Positions 1 to 8,280 of a stretch of 47,453 bases of DNA are shown here, in pieces. A program made the position numbers and the translations under genes. Each line of letters starts with the position of its first letter. Position 1 is the first letter of the stretch. Origin of the DNA: JAWLBM01 sp041687675 (GTDB lineage Bacteria > Pseudomonadota > Alphaproteobacteria > Rhizobiales > Pleomorphomonadaceae); contig JAWLBM010000035.1 of assembly GCA_041687675.1 (NCBI GenBank), forward strand, positions 1 to 47,453, given 5' to 3'. The notes beneath the pieces were generated by a model, which searched no databases, was not told the origin of the DNA, and saw only the letters and a list, made by a program, of their open reading frames with translations.

Positions 1-348
1 GCCGACCGACAGCACCACGAAGCAGTCGCCCGGCACCGCCGGCACCTTGATGGTGAAGCTCTTGTTGCCCTTGGACCGGACCGTCTTCGCCGGGCTGTCG
101 AGCGTCACCTTCACCCGGCCGCGCTTGGCCTTGCCCTCGATCACAAGCTGCCCGGCCTCGACCGCCACCTTGTTCACGGTGAGCCCGGTCGCCTTGTGGC
201 TGAACGCGGTCGGCCGCGCCGTCCCCCCCGCCTCGGCCCCGCCCGTGGCGGCCCCGCCCTGCTGCGCCAGCGCCGCCGTCGAGCAGGAGAGGAGAAAGGC
301 GTGAGTGCCGATGATGACCTTCGATGCGACGATCTTGCCCTGGTACAT
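1..348 (-). CDS. Secreted protein, N-terminal part; likely collagen-like family (runs off window)
   Basis: The frame is open from ATG 348 to the left edge (116 codons, no stop). The start gives a signal peptide of about 28 residues ending in AALA before QQGG. C22 lies in LLSC, so a lipoprotein is a weaker alternative. Residues 58-116 match the N-terminal domain of the collagen-like proteins at 6038-8035 and 16405-17625: VNKVAVEAGQLVIEGKA, then a basic stretch, then VPGDCFVVLSVG with C109 aligned to the conserved GDC cysteine. In both paralogs this domain runs straight into Gly-X-Y repeats, so a collagen stretch is expected outside the window, but that is inference. Family and secretion are fairly sure; function is unknown. 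Confidence 0.7.
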   Translation of the reverse strand, partial: MYQGKIVASKVIIGTHAFLLSCSTAALAQQGGAATGGAEAGGTARPTAFSHKATGLTVNKVAVEAGQLVIEGKAKRGRVKVTLDSPAKTVRSKGNKSFTIKVPAVPGDCFVVLSVG

Positions 349-687
349 CGCTACGTCCCCGTCGGGTGAATGCGCGCACGACCGTGCGCTCGTGCAGAGG
401 CATGCCATCGTGCAAAATACACGATATTGCGGTTTATACCAGTGAAAAATAATACAGTAGTACCTGAATGTATGGGCGCAGCCGCGCCCCGCGCCGACCG
501 CGGGCAGGAGCGCGTCCCGACTCGTCTGATCGAAGTGAAATCGCGCCAGAAACAAGGCTCTGGGCGGAGCCTGGTCGTTCAGATCGAATCGACCTGAACG
601 GGCGCTGCTCTCAACGCGCGACCCATCCGCCGGTGAGCGCCGGCGGGCTTGCGTGGACCTTCGCGAGGATTCGGGCGGCTTGCCCTG
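349..687. other. Intergenic region with promoter-like AT-rich patch and two hairpins
   Basis: No gene is supported here. Positions about 405-470 are markedly AT-rich for this genome and probably hold the promoter of the minus-strand secreted-protein gene. A perfect 7-bp hairpin lies at 374-389 (GCGCACG/CGTGCGC). A 7-bp hairpin at 627-646 (CCGCCGG/CCGGCGG) sits just past the end of fdsD and may end the fds transcript, although no U-tract follows. Confidence 0.4.
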
Positions 688-906
688 TCAGGCGCCGTGC
701 TCGAGGCGCTCCAGGGCGGCGCGGGCGAGGGGGTCCAGCCCGTCCCCGCCGGCGTGCAGGCGGGAGAGGATGCCGGCGCGCATCCGCGGATCCCAGAACT
801 TCGCCAGGTGGTCGGCGATCTGGGGCACCGCCCGGGCCTCTCCCTCGGCGGCGAAGGCGCGGGCGATCTGGTTCACCATGCGCACGAGCTTGTCCTCGGC
901 GGCCAT
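688..906 (-). CDS. fdsD: Formate dehydrogenase delta subunit FdsD
   Basis: This 72-aa protein is the last gene of the fds operon, 15 nt after fdsA. It has the usual FdsD size and pattern: LVRMVNQIARAF near the N-terminus, then a short helical region with AVPQIADHLAKFWDPRMR and a C-terminal LARAALERL. FdsD is a small subunit needed for an active, soluble NAD-dependent molybdenum formate dehydrogenase; its exact role is unsettled. ATG 906 is the only reasonable start. The gene is in the expected place except that fdsC, normally between fdsA and fdsD, is absent. Confidence 0.9.
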   Translation of the reverse strand: MAAEDKLVRMVNQIARAFAAEGEARAVPQIADHLAKFWDPRMRAGILSRLHAGGDGLDPLARAALERLEHGA

Positions 907-921
907 CGCGAGTCGCTCCCG

Positions 922-3792
922 TCACTCGGCCGCGTCGGCGATCCGGCGGGCGGCGGCGGTGAAGGCGCCGTAGTCCTCCTGGCCGTGGGTCGGGCCGTTG
1001 GAGGGCGAGACCTCCACCGCGGTGACCTTGTACTCCGGGCAGTTGGTCGCCCAGTCGGAGAAGTCGGTGGTAACCACGTTGGCCCTCGTCAGGGGGTGGT
1101 GGAAGGTGGTGTAGACGACGCCCGGCGCGACCCGGTCGGTCACCAGCGCCCTCAGCGCCGTCTCGCCCGAGCGGCTCCTGATCCTCACCCAGTCGCCGTC
1201 GTTGACGCCGCGCTGCTCGGCGTCGTGCGGGTGGATCTCCAGGCGGTCCTCCTCGTGCCAGCGCGAATTCTCGGTCCGCCGCGTCTGGGCGCCGACGTTG
1301 TACTGGCTGAGGACGCGGCCGGTGGTGAGGATCAGCGGGAAGCGCGGGCCGGTGCGCTCGTCCGTCGCGACGTACTCGGTCAGCACGAAGTGGCCGCGGC
1401 CGCGGACGAAGCCGTCCACGTGCATCACCGGGGTGCCCTCCGGGGTCGCCGCGTTGCAGGGCCACTGCACCGATCCCAGCCGGTCGAGCGCCTCGTAGGT
1501 GACGCCGGCGAAGCTCGGGGTCAGGGCGGCGACCTCGTCCATGATCTCGGACGGGTGCCGGTAGGTCCAGCCGAGCCCGAGGGCGTCGGCGATGAGCTTC
1601 GTCACCTCCCAGTCGGCGTAGCCGGCGCGGGGGGACACCACCCTGCGGACCCGCTGGATCCGGCGCTCGGCGTTGGTGAAGGTGCCGTCCTTCTCGAGGA
1701 AGGTGGAGCCGGGCAGGAAGACATGGGCATAGGCGGCGGTCTCGTTGAGGAAGAGGTCCTGGACGACGACGCACTCCATGGCCGCGAGGCCGGCGGCCAC
1801 GTGGTCCGTGTTCGGGTCGGACTGCAGGATGTCCTCGCCCTGGATATAGAGGCCCTTGAACGCCCCCTCGACGGCCGCGTCCAGCATGTTCGGGATCCGG
1901 AGCCCCGGCTCGGCGTCGAGGGCGACGCCCCACATCGCCTCGAAGGTGGCGCGCACCGCGTCGTCGGAGATGTGCCTGTAGCCGGGCAGCTCGTGCGGGA
2001 AGGAGCCCATGTCGCAGGCGCCCTGCACGTTGTTCTGGCCGCGCAGCGGGTTCACCCCGACCCCGGGCCGGCCGATGTTGCCGGTGGCCATGGCGAGGTT
2101 GGCGATCGCCATCACCGTGGTCGAGCCCTGGCTGTGCTCGGTGACGCCGAGGCCGTAGTAGATGGCGGCGTTGCCGCCGGTGGCGTAGAGCCGGGCGGCC
2201 GCGCGCAGTTCGGCGGCGGGGACCCCGGTGAAGCGCTCGCTCGCCTCGGGGGAATGCTGCTCCGCGGCGACGAAGGCGGCCCATTCGGCGAAGGACTCGA
2301 GCTCGCAGCGCTCGCGCACGAAGGCCTCGTCGACGAGCCCCTCGGTGACGACCACATGCGCCATCGCCGTCAGCACCGCCACGTTGGTCCCGGGCGTCAG
2401 GGCGAGGTGGTGGGCGGCCTCCACGTGCGGGCCGCGGACGAGGTCGATGCGGCGCGGATCGACGACGATCAGCCGCGCGCCCTGGCGCAGGCGCTTCTTC
2501 AGCCGGCTGGCGAAGACCGGGTGGCCGTCGGTCGGGTTCGCCCCGATCACCACCACCACGTCGGCATGCTCGACGCTGTCGAAGTCCTGGGTTCCGGCGG
2601 AGGTGCCGAAGGTGGTCTTGAGGCCGTAGCCGGTCGGCGAGTGGCAGACCCGGGCGCAGGTGTCGACGTTGTTGGTGCCGAAGCCGGCGCGGATCAGCTT
2701 CTGGACGAGGAAGGTCTCCTCGTTGGTGCAGCGCGAGGAGGTGATGCCGCCGACCGCGCGGTGCCCGTGGGCGGCCTGGATGCGGCGGAACTCCGAGGCG
2801 ACCCGGCCGATCGCCTCCTCCCATGTGGTCTCCCGCCAGGGATCGGTGATCCTCTCGCGCACCATCGGCTTCAGGATGCGGTCGCGGTGCGAGGCGTAGC
2901 CCCAGGCGAAGCGGCCCTTGACGCAGGAGTGCCCGCGGTTCGCCTTGCCGTCGCGGAAGGGCACCATGCGCACCACCTCCTCGCCGCGCATCTCCGCCTT
3001 GAAGGCGCAGCCGACGCCGCAGTAGGCGCAGGTGGTCACGACCGAGTGCTCGGGCTGGCCGATCTCGATGACGCTCTTCTCGGTGAGCGTCGCCGTCGGG
3101 CAGGCCTGCACGCAGGCGCCGCAGGAGACGCACTCGCTCTCGAAGAAGTCCTCCGACATGCCCGGCGAGACCCGGCTGTCGAAGCCGCGGCCGGAGATCG
3201 TCAGCGCGAAGGTGCCCTGCACCTCCTCGCAGGCGCGCACGCAGCGCATGCAGACGATGCACTTCGACGGGTCGTAGGCGAAGTAGGGGTTCGTCTGGTC
3301 CTTCGGCATCCAGCGGAAGTTCGGCGCGCCGTCGGCCGAGCGGGCGGAGACATGGTTCTCGCCGGGCGCATAGCGCACCTCGCGCAGGCCGACGGCGCCG
3401 GCCTGGTCCTGCAGCTCGCAGTCGCCGTTGGCGGCGCAGGTGAGGCAGTCGAGCGGGTGGTCGGAGATGTAGAGCTCCATCACCCCGCGGCGCAGCTTCT
3501 TCAGCCGCTCGGTCTGGGTGGAGACCACCATGCCCTCCGCCACCGGCGTGGTGCAGGAGGCCGGGGTGCCGGGACGGCCCTCGATCTCGACGAGGCAGAG
3601 CCGGCAGGAGCCGAAGGGCTCGAGCATCTCGGTCGAGCAGAGCTTCGGGATCGCCGTTCCCATCTCCATCGCCGCCCGCATCACCGACGTGCCGGCCGGG
3701 ACGGTGACGGCAACGCCGTCGATCAGGAGGCTTACCGTCTCCGTGGCGACAGAGGCCGGGGTGCCGTGGTCGATCTCGCGGATCAGGCCCAT
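922..3792 (-). CDS. fdsA: NAD-dependent formate dehydrogenase alpha subunit FdsA
   Basis: This 956-aa catalytic subunit oxidises formate to CO2 at a molybdenum bis-MGD centre in the cytoplasm. The N-terminal NuoG-like part carries a [2Fe-2S] site (C52, C63, C66, C80) and a His-Cys [4Fe-4S] site around HPLDCLTCAANGDC (112-125). Two ferredoxin-like clusters follow at KCIVCMRCVRAC (177-188) and ECVSCGACVQAC (220-231). The molybdopterin domain starts with TCAYCGVGC (254-262), with C290 as fourth ligand. The metal-binding cysteine and catalytic histidine are in RVCHSPTGYG (C383-H384). A cysteine, rather than selenocysteine, ligand is encoded. It starts 34 nt after the fdsB stop, consistent with one operon. 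Confidence 0.95.
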   Translation of the reverse strand: MGLIREIDHGTPASVATETVSLLIDGVAVTVPAGTSVMRAAMEMGTAIPKLCSTEMLEPFGSCRLCLVEIEGRPGTPASCTTPVAEGMVVSTQTERLKKLRRGVMELYISDHPLDCLTCAANGDCELQDQAGAVGLREVRYAPGENHVSARSADGAPNFRWMPKDQTNPYFAYDPSKCIVCMRCVRACEEVQGTFALTISGRGFDSRVSPGMSEDFFESECVSCGACVQACPTATLTEKSVIEIGQPEHSVVTTCAYCGVGCAFKAEMRGEEVVRMVPFRDGKANRGHSCVKGRFAWGYASHRDRILKPMVRERITDPWRETTWEEAIGRVASEFRRIQAAHGHRAVGGITSSRCTNEETFLVQKLIRAGFGTNNVDTCARVCHSPTGYGLKTTFGTSAGTQDFDSVEHADVVVVIGANPTDGHPVFASRLKKRLRQGARLIVVDPRRIDLVRGPHVEAAHHLALTPGTNVAVLTAMAHVVVTEGLVDEAFVRERCELESFAEWAAFVAAEQHSPEASERFTGVPAAELRAAARLYATGGNAAIYYGLGVTEHSQGSTTVMAIANLAMATGNIGRPGVGVNPLRGQNNVQGACDMGSFPHELPGYRHISDDAVRATFEAMWGVALDAEPGLRIPNMLDAAVEGAFKGLYIQGEDILQSDPNTDHVAAGLAAMECVVVQDLFLNETAAYAHVFLPGSTFLEKDGTFTNAERRIQRVRRVVSPRAGYADWEVTKLIADALGLGWTYRHPSEIMDEVAALTPSFAGVTYEALDRLGSVQWPCNAATPEGTPVMHVDGFVRGRGHFVLTEYVATDERTGPRFPLILTTGRVLSQYNVGAQTRRTENSRWHEEDRLEIHPHDAEQRGVNDGDWVRIRSRSGETALRALVTDRVAPGVVYTTFHHPLTRANVVTTDFSDWATNCPEYKVTAVEVSPSNGPTHGQEDYGAFTAAARRIADAAE

Positions 3793-3826
3793 GGGTGAAG
3801 CTCCGTTGCGATGGCGGGGGCGCCGG

Positions 3827-5389
3827 TCATTCCGCCGCCTCCCGTGCGCCCCGGCGGAAATCCTCCGGGAAATGGGTGATGGCGCTCATCACCGGATAGG
3901 GCGTGAACCCGCCGAGGGCGCAGAGCGATCCGAACTTCATCGTCTCGGCAAGGTCGGCGACGAGGGCGAGGTTGGCCTCGATGTCCTCGCCGGCCATGAT
4001 CCGCTCGACGGTCTCGCGGCCGCGGGTGGAGCCGATCCTGCAGGGGGTGCACTTGCCGCAGCTCTCGATCGCGCAGAATTCGAAGGCGAAGCGGGCCATG
4101 GCGGCCATGTCGACCCGGTCGTCGACGACTGTGATGCCGCCGTGGCCGATCAGGCCGCCGCGGGCGGCGAAGGATTCGTAGTCGAACGGGGTGTCGAACA
4201 GCGACGGCGGGAACCAGGCCCCGAGCGGGCCGCCGACCTGCACCGCCTTCACCGGCCGGCCGGAGGCGGTGCCGCCGCCGACCGTCTCGACGAGGTCGCC
4301 GAGGGTGACGCCGAAGCCGGTCTCGTAGAGCCCGCCATGGCGGATGTTGCCGGAAAGCTGCACCGGCATCGTCCCGCGCGAGCGGCCGAAGCCGACGTCG
4401 GCGTAGGCGGCCGGACTCTCCGCCAGGATGAACGGCACGGCGGCGAGCGAGAGGACGTTGTTGATCACCGTCGGACGGCCGAACAGCCCCTTGTGCGCCG
4501 GCAGCGGCGGCTTCGCCCGCACGAGCCCGCGCCGTCCCTCCAGGCTCTCGAGCAGCGAGGTCTCCTCGCCGCAGACATAGGCGCCGGCGCCGACGCGGAC
4601 CTCGAGGTCGAAGGCGAAGCCGGACCCGGCAACCGAGGGGCCGAGGAGGCCCTCTCGGCGGGCAGTGTCCAGCGCGGCTCGCATGACCTCGATCGCCTGC
4701 GGATACTCCGAGCGGATGTAGACGAAGCCCTTCGAGGCGCCGACCGCCCGGCCGGCGATCACCATGCCCTCGATCAGCTGGAAGGGATCGCCCTCCATCG
4801 CCATGCGGTCGGCGAAGGTGCCGGAATCGCCCTCGTCGGCGTTGCACACGACATACTTCCGGTCGGCCGCGGCCGCGGCGACCGTCCGCCACTTGATCCC
4901 GGTCGGAAAGCCGGCGCCGCCGCGCCCGCGCAGCCCGGAGGCGACGACCGCCTCGACCACCTCGGCGGGCGTCAGCGACAGCGCCCGCTCGAGGCCCCGG
5001 CCGCCGCCGGATGCGCGCCAGTCCTCTATCGACAGCGGGTCGGTGCGCCCGTTGCGGGCGAAGGTGAAGCGCGTCTGGCGCCTCAGGAAGGGAATCTCCT
5101 CGACCGGGCCGAGGGCGAGCGGGTGGGCAGCCCGCGACGGATCGGCCAGCGCGCCGGAGGCGAGGAGGCCCGGCACGTCGGCGGCCGAGACGGGGCCGAA
5201 GCCGTATCGCAGGCCGGCGGCCTCGACCTCGACCAGCGGCTCGAGCCAGAGCATGCCGCGCGAACCGTTGCGGACGACGCGGATCTCCGGCCCGGACGAG
5301 GCGGCGGCGGCCTTGAGCGCGGCCGCCACCGCGTCCGCGCCGCAGGCGAGGGCGGCGGCGTCGCGCGGGACGAAGACGCGGGTGGTCAT
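3827..5389 (-). CDS. fdsB: NAD-dependent formate dehydrogenase beta subunit FdsB
   Basis: This 520-aa NuoF-type diaphorase subunit passes electrons from the iron-sulphur chain via FMN to NAD+. After an N-terminal thioredoxin-fold-like region of about 130 residues come the FMN/NADH motifs GRGGAGFPTGIKW and NADEGDSGTFADR, then the [4Fe-4S] ligands ESCGKCTPC and the downstream cysteine in SLCALGG. ATG 5389 overlaps the fdsG stop by 4 nt (ATGA), indicating translational coupling. The upstream open frame is not coding FdsB sequence, so the longer reading was rejected. Confidence 0.94.
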   Translation of the reverse strand: MTTRVFVPRDAAALACGADAVAAALKAAAASSGPEIRVVRNGSRGMLWLEPLVEVEAAGLRYGFGPVSAADVPGLLASGALADPSRAAHPLALGPVEEIPFLRRQTRFTFARNGRTDPLSIEDWRASGGGRGLERALSLTPAEVVEAVVASGLRGRGGAGFPTGIKWRTVAAAAADRKYVVCNADEGDSGTFADRMAMEGDPFQLIEGMVIAGRAVGASKGFVYIRSEYPQAIEVMRAALDTARREGLLGPSVAGSGFAFDLEVRVGAGAYVCGEETSLLESLEGRRGLVRAKPPLPAHKGLFGRPTVINNVLSLAAVPFILAESPAAYADVGFGRSRGTMPVQLSGNIRHGGLYETGFGVTLGDLVETVGGGTASGRPVKAVQVGGPLGAWFPPSLFDTPFDYESFAARGGLIGHGGITVVDDRVDMAAMARFAFEFCAIESCGKCTPCRIGSTRGRETVERIMAGEDIEANLALVADLAETMKFGSLCALGGFTPYPVMSAITHFPEDFRRGAREAAE

Positions 5390-5859
5390 CGCTCGACCTC
5401 CCGGGCGAGGGCGTCGACCGCGTCGGCGTCGAGGCGGGCGAGGGGTCGTCCGTCGAGGAGGGCGGCGGGCCCGACGGCGCAGAGCCCGAGGCAGTAGACC
5501 GGTTCGAGGGTGAGGCGGCCGTCGGCCGAGGTGTCGCCGCAGGTCACCCCGAGCCGGCGTTCGGCCCGGGCGAGAAGCGCCTCGGCGCCGCGCGCCTGGC
5601 AGGCCTCGGCCCGGCAGACCTTCAGCACATGGCGGCCGGCGGGCGTGCGGCGGAAGTCGTGGTAGAAGGTGACGACGCCCCAGACCTCGGCGCGGCTGAG
5701 GTTGAGTTCGTCGGCGATCACCGGAACCGCGGCATCGGGAACATGCCCGAAGGCGTGCTGCACCGCGTGCAGGATCGGCAGCAGCGGGCCTTCGAGCCCC
5801 GCATGCTCCTTTACCAGCGCGCGCGCACGCTCCGGCGTGAACGCCTCGTGCCTCGTCAA
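5386..5859 (-). CDS. fdsG: NAD-dependent formate dehydrogenase gamma subunit FdsG (TTG start)
   Basis: This 157-aa NuoE-like subunit carries one [2Fe-2S] cluster with ligands in CRAEAC and CLGLC, and works with FdsB in NAD+ reduction. I place the start at TTG 5859 because a strong GGGAGGA ribosome-binding site lies 6 nt upstream and the resulting N-terminus (LTRHEAFTPERAR) fits the family. The in-frame ATG at 5916 would add 19 residues with no ribosome-binding site and would run into the operator-like promoter DNA. First gene of the fdsGBA-D operon. Confidence 0.88.
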   Translation of the reverse strand: MTRHEAFTPERARALVKEHAGLEGPLLPILHAVQHAFGHVPDAAVPVIADELNLSRAEVWGVVTFYHDFRRTPAGRHVLKVCRAEACQARGAEALLARAERRLGVTCGDTSADGRLTLEPVYCLGLCAVGPAALLDGRPLARLDADAVDALAREVER

Positions 5860-5865
5860 AGTCGG

Positions 5866-5872
5866 TCCTCCC
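5866..5872 (-). promoter_or_regulatory. Ribosome-binding site deciding the TTG start of fdsG
   Basis: On the minus strand GGGAGGA is followed by a 6-nt spacer and TTG. This is the best Shine-Dalgarno match in the fdsG leader and argues for the rare TTG start over the upstream ATG. Confidence 0.65.
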
Positions 5873-5907
5873 GGGCGTCCGTCGGTCCCAAGGATGCCGC
5901 GACCAAC

Positions 5908-5956
5908 GATAGACAATCAAGCGACTTGTTCCGTGGAACGATAGAGATCGTCTATC
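5908..5956 (-). promoter_or_regulatory. fds promoter with LysR-type dyad
   Basis: Positions 5941-5955 read ATAGA-N5-TCTAT, a perfect interrupted dyad of the size bound by LysR-type regulators. A second half-site with the same ATAGA core is at 5910-5914, and a short dyad GTTCC-GT-GGAAC sits between them at 5928-5939. fds operons in other proteobacteria are often controlled by a LysR-type regulator (FdsR). No regulator gene lies in the window, so this assignment is inference from DNA symmetry and position. Confidence 0.5.
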
Positions 5957-6037
5957 ATGGGAGCGACCCGGACCTCGACGAGGCCGGCCCGGCCGAGGGT
6001 GGCGAGATTGTCCGGGCGTTCGAGGCTTCAGGCAGCG

Positions 6038-8035
6038 TCAGGGCTGGTCGGTGACCATGACGAAGCCGTTGGCGACCCCGGCCTCCAGCCGGGTCGACTT
6101 TGTGGACGGGATGACGCAGAGCCCGACCGACAGGGTGCCGCCGGCGGTGGCGACAAAGGTCGCCGAGGCCGAGAGCAGGGCGGCGCCGGCCGACTCCAGG
6201 GGAACCACCTGCCGGGTGTATGGTCCCGGGCCCATTGCCGGCTGGAATCCGGACCCATTGTCGAAGCAGACGGCCACGCCGAGATGTTCCTGTTGAAGCG
6301 GCACGTCCGTGTCCCAGGGAATGAAGCTGGCATTCTCCACCTCGTCCATGAAGGCGACGGTCGAGACGGTCGCGGTGATTCGCTGCCCGGCGGCGACGCC
6401 GACCACCGCAACCGGGCTCACCGGCACCGCTACCCCCGCCGGCACGGTGGCGAGGTGGATCTCCGGGGACGGCGGCAGCCCAGTGACCGCAACGATCAGC
6501 GGCGAGGAGCCCTGACCGGCCGGACCGGTGGGGCCTGTCGGGCCAGGATCGCCGGTGGAACCGGCGGGCCCGGTGGCACCGGCGGGCCCGGTGGCGCCGG
6601 CGGGCCCGGTGGCGCCGAAGTCGCCGTTGGCTCCGATCGGCCCCGTGGCGCCGATGTCGCCGGTGGGTCCAGCGGGTCCGGTGGGGCCGCTGTCGCCGGC
6701 GGCTCCGGTCGGCCCTGTGACGCCGATGTCGCCCGTCGATCCAGCGGGTCCGGTTGGTCCGATGTTGCCGGCGGCTCCGGTCGGCCCTGTGACGCCGATG
6801 TCGCCCGTCGATCCAGCGGGTCCGGTTGGTCCGATGTTGCCCGGAGTTCCAGCGGGTCCGGCGGAGCCGATGTCGCCGGTGGCTCCGACGGGTCCCATGG
6901 GGCCGATGTCGCCGGTGGCACCAGCGGGTCCGGTGGGGCCGATGTCGCCGGTGGCACCAGCGGGTCCGGTGGGGCCGGTGTCGCCGGTTGATCCAGCGGG
7001 TCCGGCGGAGCCGATGTCGCCGGTGGCTCCGACGGGTCCCATGGGGCCGATGTCGCCGGCGGCACCGGCGGGTCCGGTGGGGCCGACGTCGCCGGTGGGT
7101 CCAGCGGGTCCGGCGGGGCCGATGTTGCCGGTGGCACCGGCGGGTCCGGTGGGACCGATGTCGCCCGAGGCTCCGACAGGTCCGGTGGGGCCGATGCCGC
7201 CTGAAGCTCCGGCCGGCCCGGTCGGACCGATGCCGCCGATGGCTCCGGCCGGTCCCGTGGGGCCCATGTCGCCGGTGGCGCCGGCCGGTCCGGTGGACCC
7301 GTCCGCGCCCGTCGCTCCGGCCGGGCCCGCCGGGCCGGTGTCGCCCGTGGCGCCCGCGGGGACGAGAAGGGTCCAGCCGGTCGCGTCGGGAGATCCGGGC
7401 TCGCCGGCCGGGACGCCGTGGGCGAGCCAGGCCGAGTTGGCGAAGGCGACGAGGTCGCCTGCCTCGTAGGACTGCGACGGTGCCCAGGTTCCGCGCGGGC
7501 GGATGCCGGCCGGGCCCGTCGGGCCGGCCTCGCCGGACGCGCCCGTCGGCCCCGCCGGACCCATGGCGCCGGTTTCGCCGGCGGCTCCCGTCGGACCGCC
7601 GGGTCCGGCGGCGCCCGGGGGGCCCGCCGGTCCTGCCGCGCCGGCGGGGCCGGTCGCGCCGGTGGCACCCGCCGGCCCGGTCGCCCCCGGCGGCCCGGCG
7701 GGACCGCAGGTGCCGAGCACGAGGTCGTCCCGCCTGGCTCCGACGGCGATTGTGACCTCGCAGACGCCAGCGGTCGCGGGGATGCGCAGAATGAAGCGCC
7801 GCGCCCTGTCCGAGCGGGTGCTCGCCGATGCCGGGGCGATCAGCCGCACCTTCTGGCCCGGTCGCCGGGTGGTGCCCGTGACGACCGCTTCGCCAGCCTC
7901 GACGGCCGCCCGGTCGACCAGGATCCCGGTGTTGGGCAGCCGGTTCTCCGCCTGAGCGGGAGCCGGTGCAAGGGCGGTGGACGTCAAGAGCGCGACAGGG
8001 ATGGCCCGGAAACGGGCAAGGCGGGAGAGCGACAC
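6038..8035 (-). CDS. Secreted collagen-like protein with interrupting module and C-terminal globular domain
   Basis: From GTG 8035 (upstream GAGGTGG) the product is 665 aa; ATGs at 8065 and 8092 are possible starts but lack good ribosome-binding sites. Residues 1-29 form a clear signal peptide ending APAQA. Residues 38-110 are the family N-terminal domain with C92 and C110. Gly-X-Y repeats run at about 111-182 and again at about 227-512, rich in GPTGPAG and GATGDIG units. Between them (183-226) is an aromatic module, TWAPSQSYEAGDLVAF, resembling carbohydrate-binding modules of the CBM5/12 type. The last ~150 residues form a globular domain with two cysteines (VAVCFD, VGLCVIP) and NGFVMV near the end, shared with the 16405-17625 protein. 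An extracellular fibre or adhesin is plausible; this is inference. Confidence 0.85.
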   Translation of the reverse strand: MSLSRLARFRAIPVALLTSTALAPAPAQAENRLPNTGILVDRAAVEAGEAVVTGTTRRPGQKVRLIAPASASTRSDRARRFILRIPATAGVCEVTIAVGARRDDLVLGTCGPAGPPGATGPAGATGATGPAGAAGPAGPPGAAGPGGPTGAAGETGAMGPAGPTGASGEAGPTGPAGIRPRGTWAPSQSYEAGDLVAFANSAWLAHGVPAGEPGSPDATGWTLLVPAGATGDTGPAGPAGATGADGSTGPAGATGDMGPTGPAGAIGGIGPTGPAGASGGIGPTGPVGASGDIGPTGPAGATGNIGPAGPAGPTGDVGPTGPAGAAGDIGPMGPVGATGDIGSAGPAGSTGDTGPTGPAGATGDIGPTGPAGATGDIGPMGPVGATGDIGSAGPAGTPGNIGPTGPAGSTGDIGVTGPTGAAGNIGPTGPAGSTGDIGVTGPTGAAGDSGPTGPAGPTGDIGATGPIGANGDFGATGPAGATGPAGATGPAGSTGDPGPTGPTGPAGQGSSPLIVAVTGLPPSPEIHLATVPAGVAVPVSPVAVVGVAAGQRITATVSTVAFMDEVENASFIPWDTDVPLQQEHLGVAVCFDNGSGFQPAMGPGPYTRQVVPLESAGAALLSASATFVATAGGTLSVGLCVIPSTKSTRLEAGVANGFVMVTDQP
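6695..7060 (-). repeat. Tandem 36/72-bp repeats encoding Gly-X-Y blocks
   Basis: Within the collagen-like gene, DNA is repeated almost exactly. A unit around 6695-6768 recurs at 72 bp distance, a unit at 6851-6915 recurs 144 bp away (from 6995), and a 36-bp unit (GGTGGCACCAGCGGG...) is duplicated near 6915-6990. The period equals 12 residues, or four Gly-X-Y triplets. This suggests recent slippage or unequal crossover and a length-variable array. Confidence 0.75.
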
Positions 8036-8280
8036 TGTCCACCTCGGGCCGATCGACCGAGGCATCTTCGACCGGCGCGAGCAGAATGCCATCGCTGATG
8101 ATCGACGTAAATACGGATGGTTGCAGCCGGTTGCGGCCCGCGATCGTCTTCGTCTGCCCCGCGCCCCGGTCGCCTCGATGACGAAACCGTGACGACGAAC
8201 GCCGGCCCGGGATCTTTCCTCGCCCGCGGCCCGCGATATCCTTACCCGGCGTCGCCGTAACGCTCCGGGGTTCTCCAGTC

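Noticed and set aside
649..3798. Very long open frame on the plus strand opposite fdsA (over 1000 codons)
   Set aside because: It is a shadow frame caused by high GC and third-position bias. It has low-complexity Gly/Ala/Arg/Val-rich text, no domain, and the minus strand encodes a complete, motif-verified FdsA.
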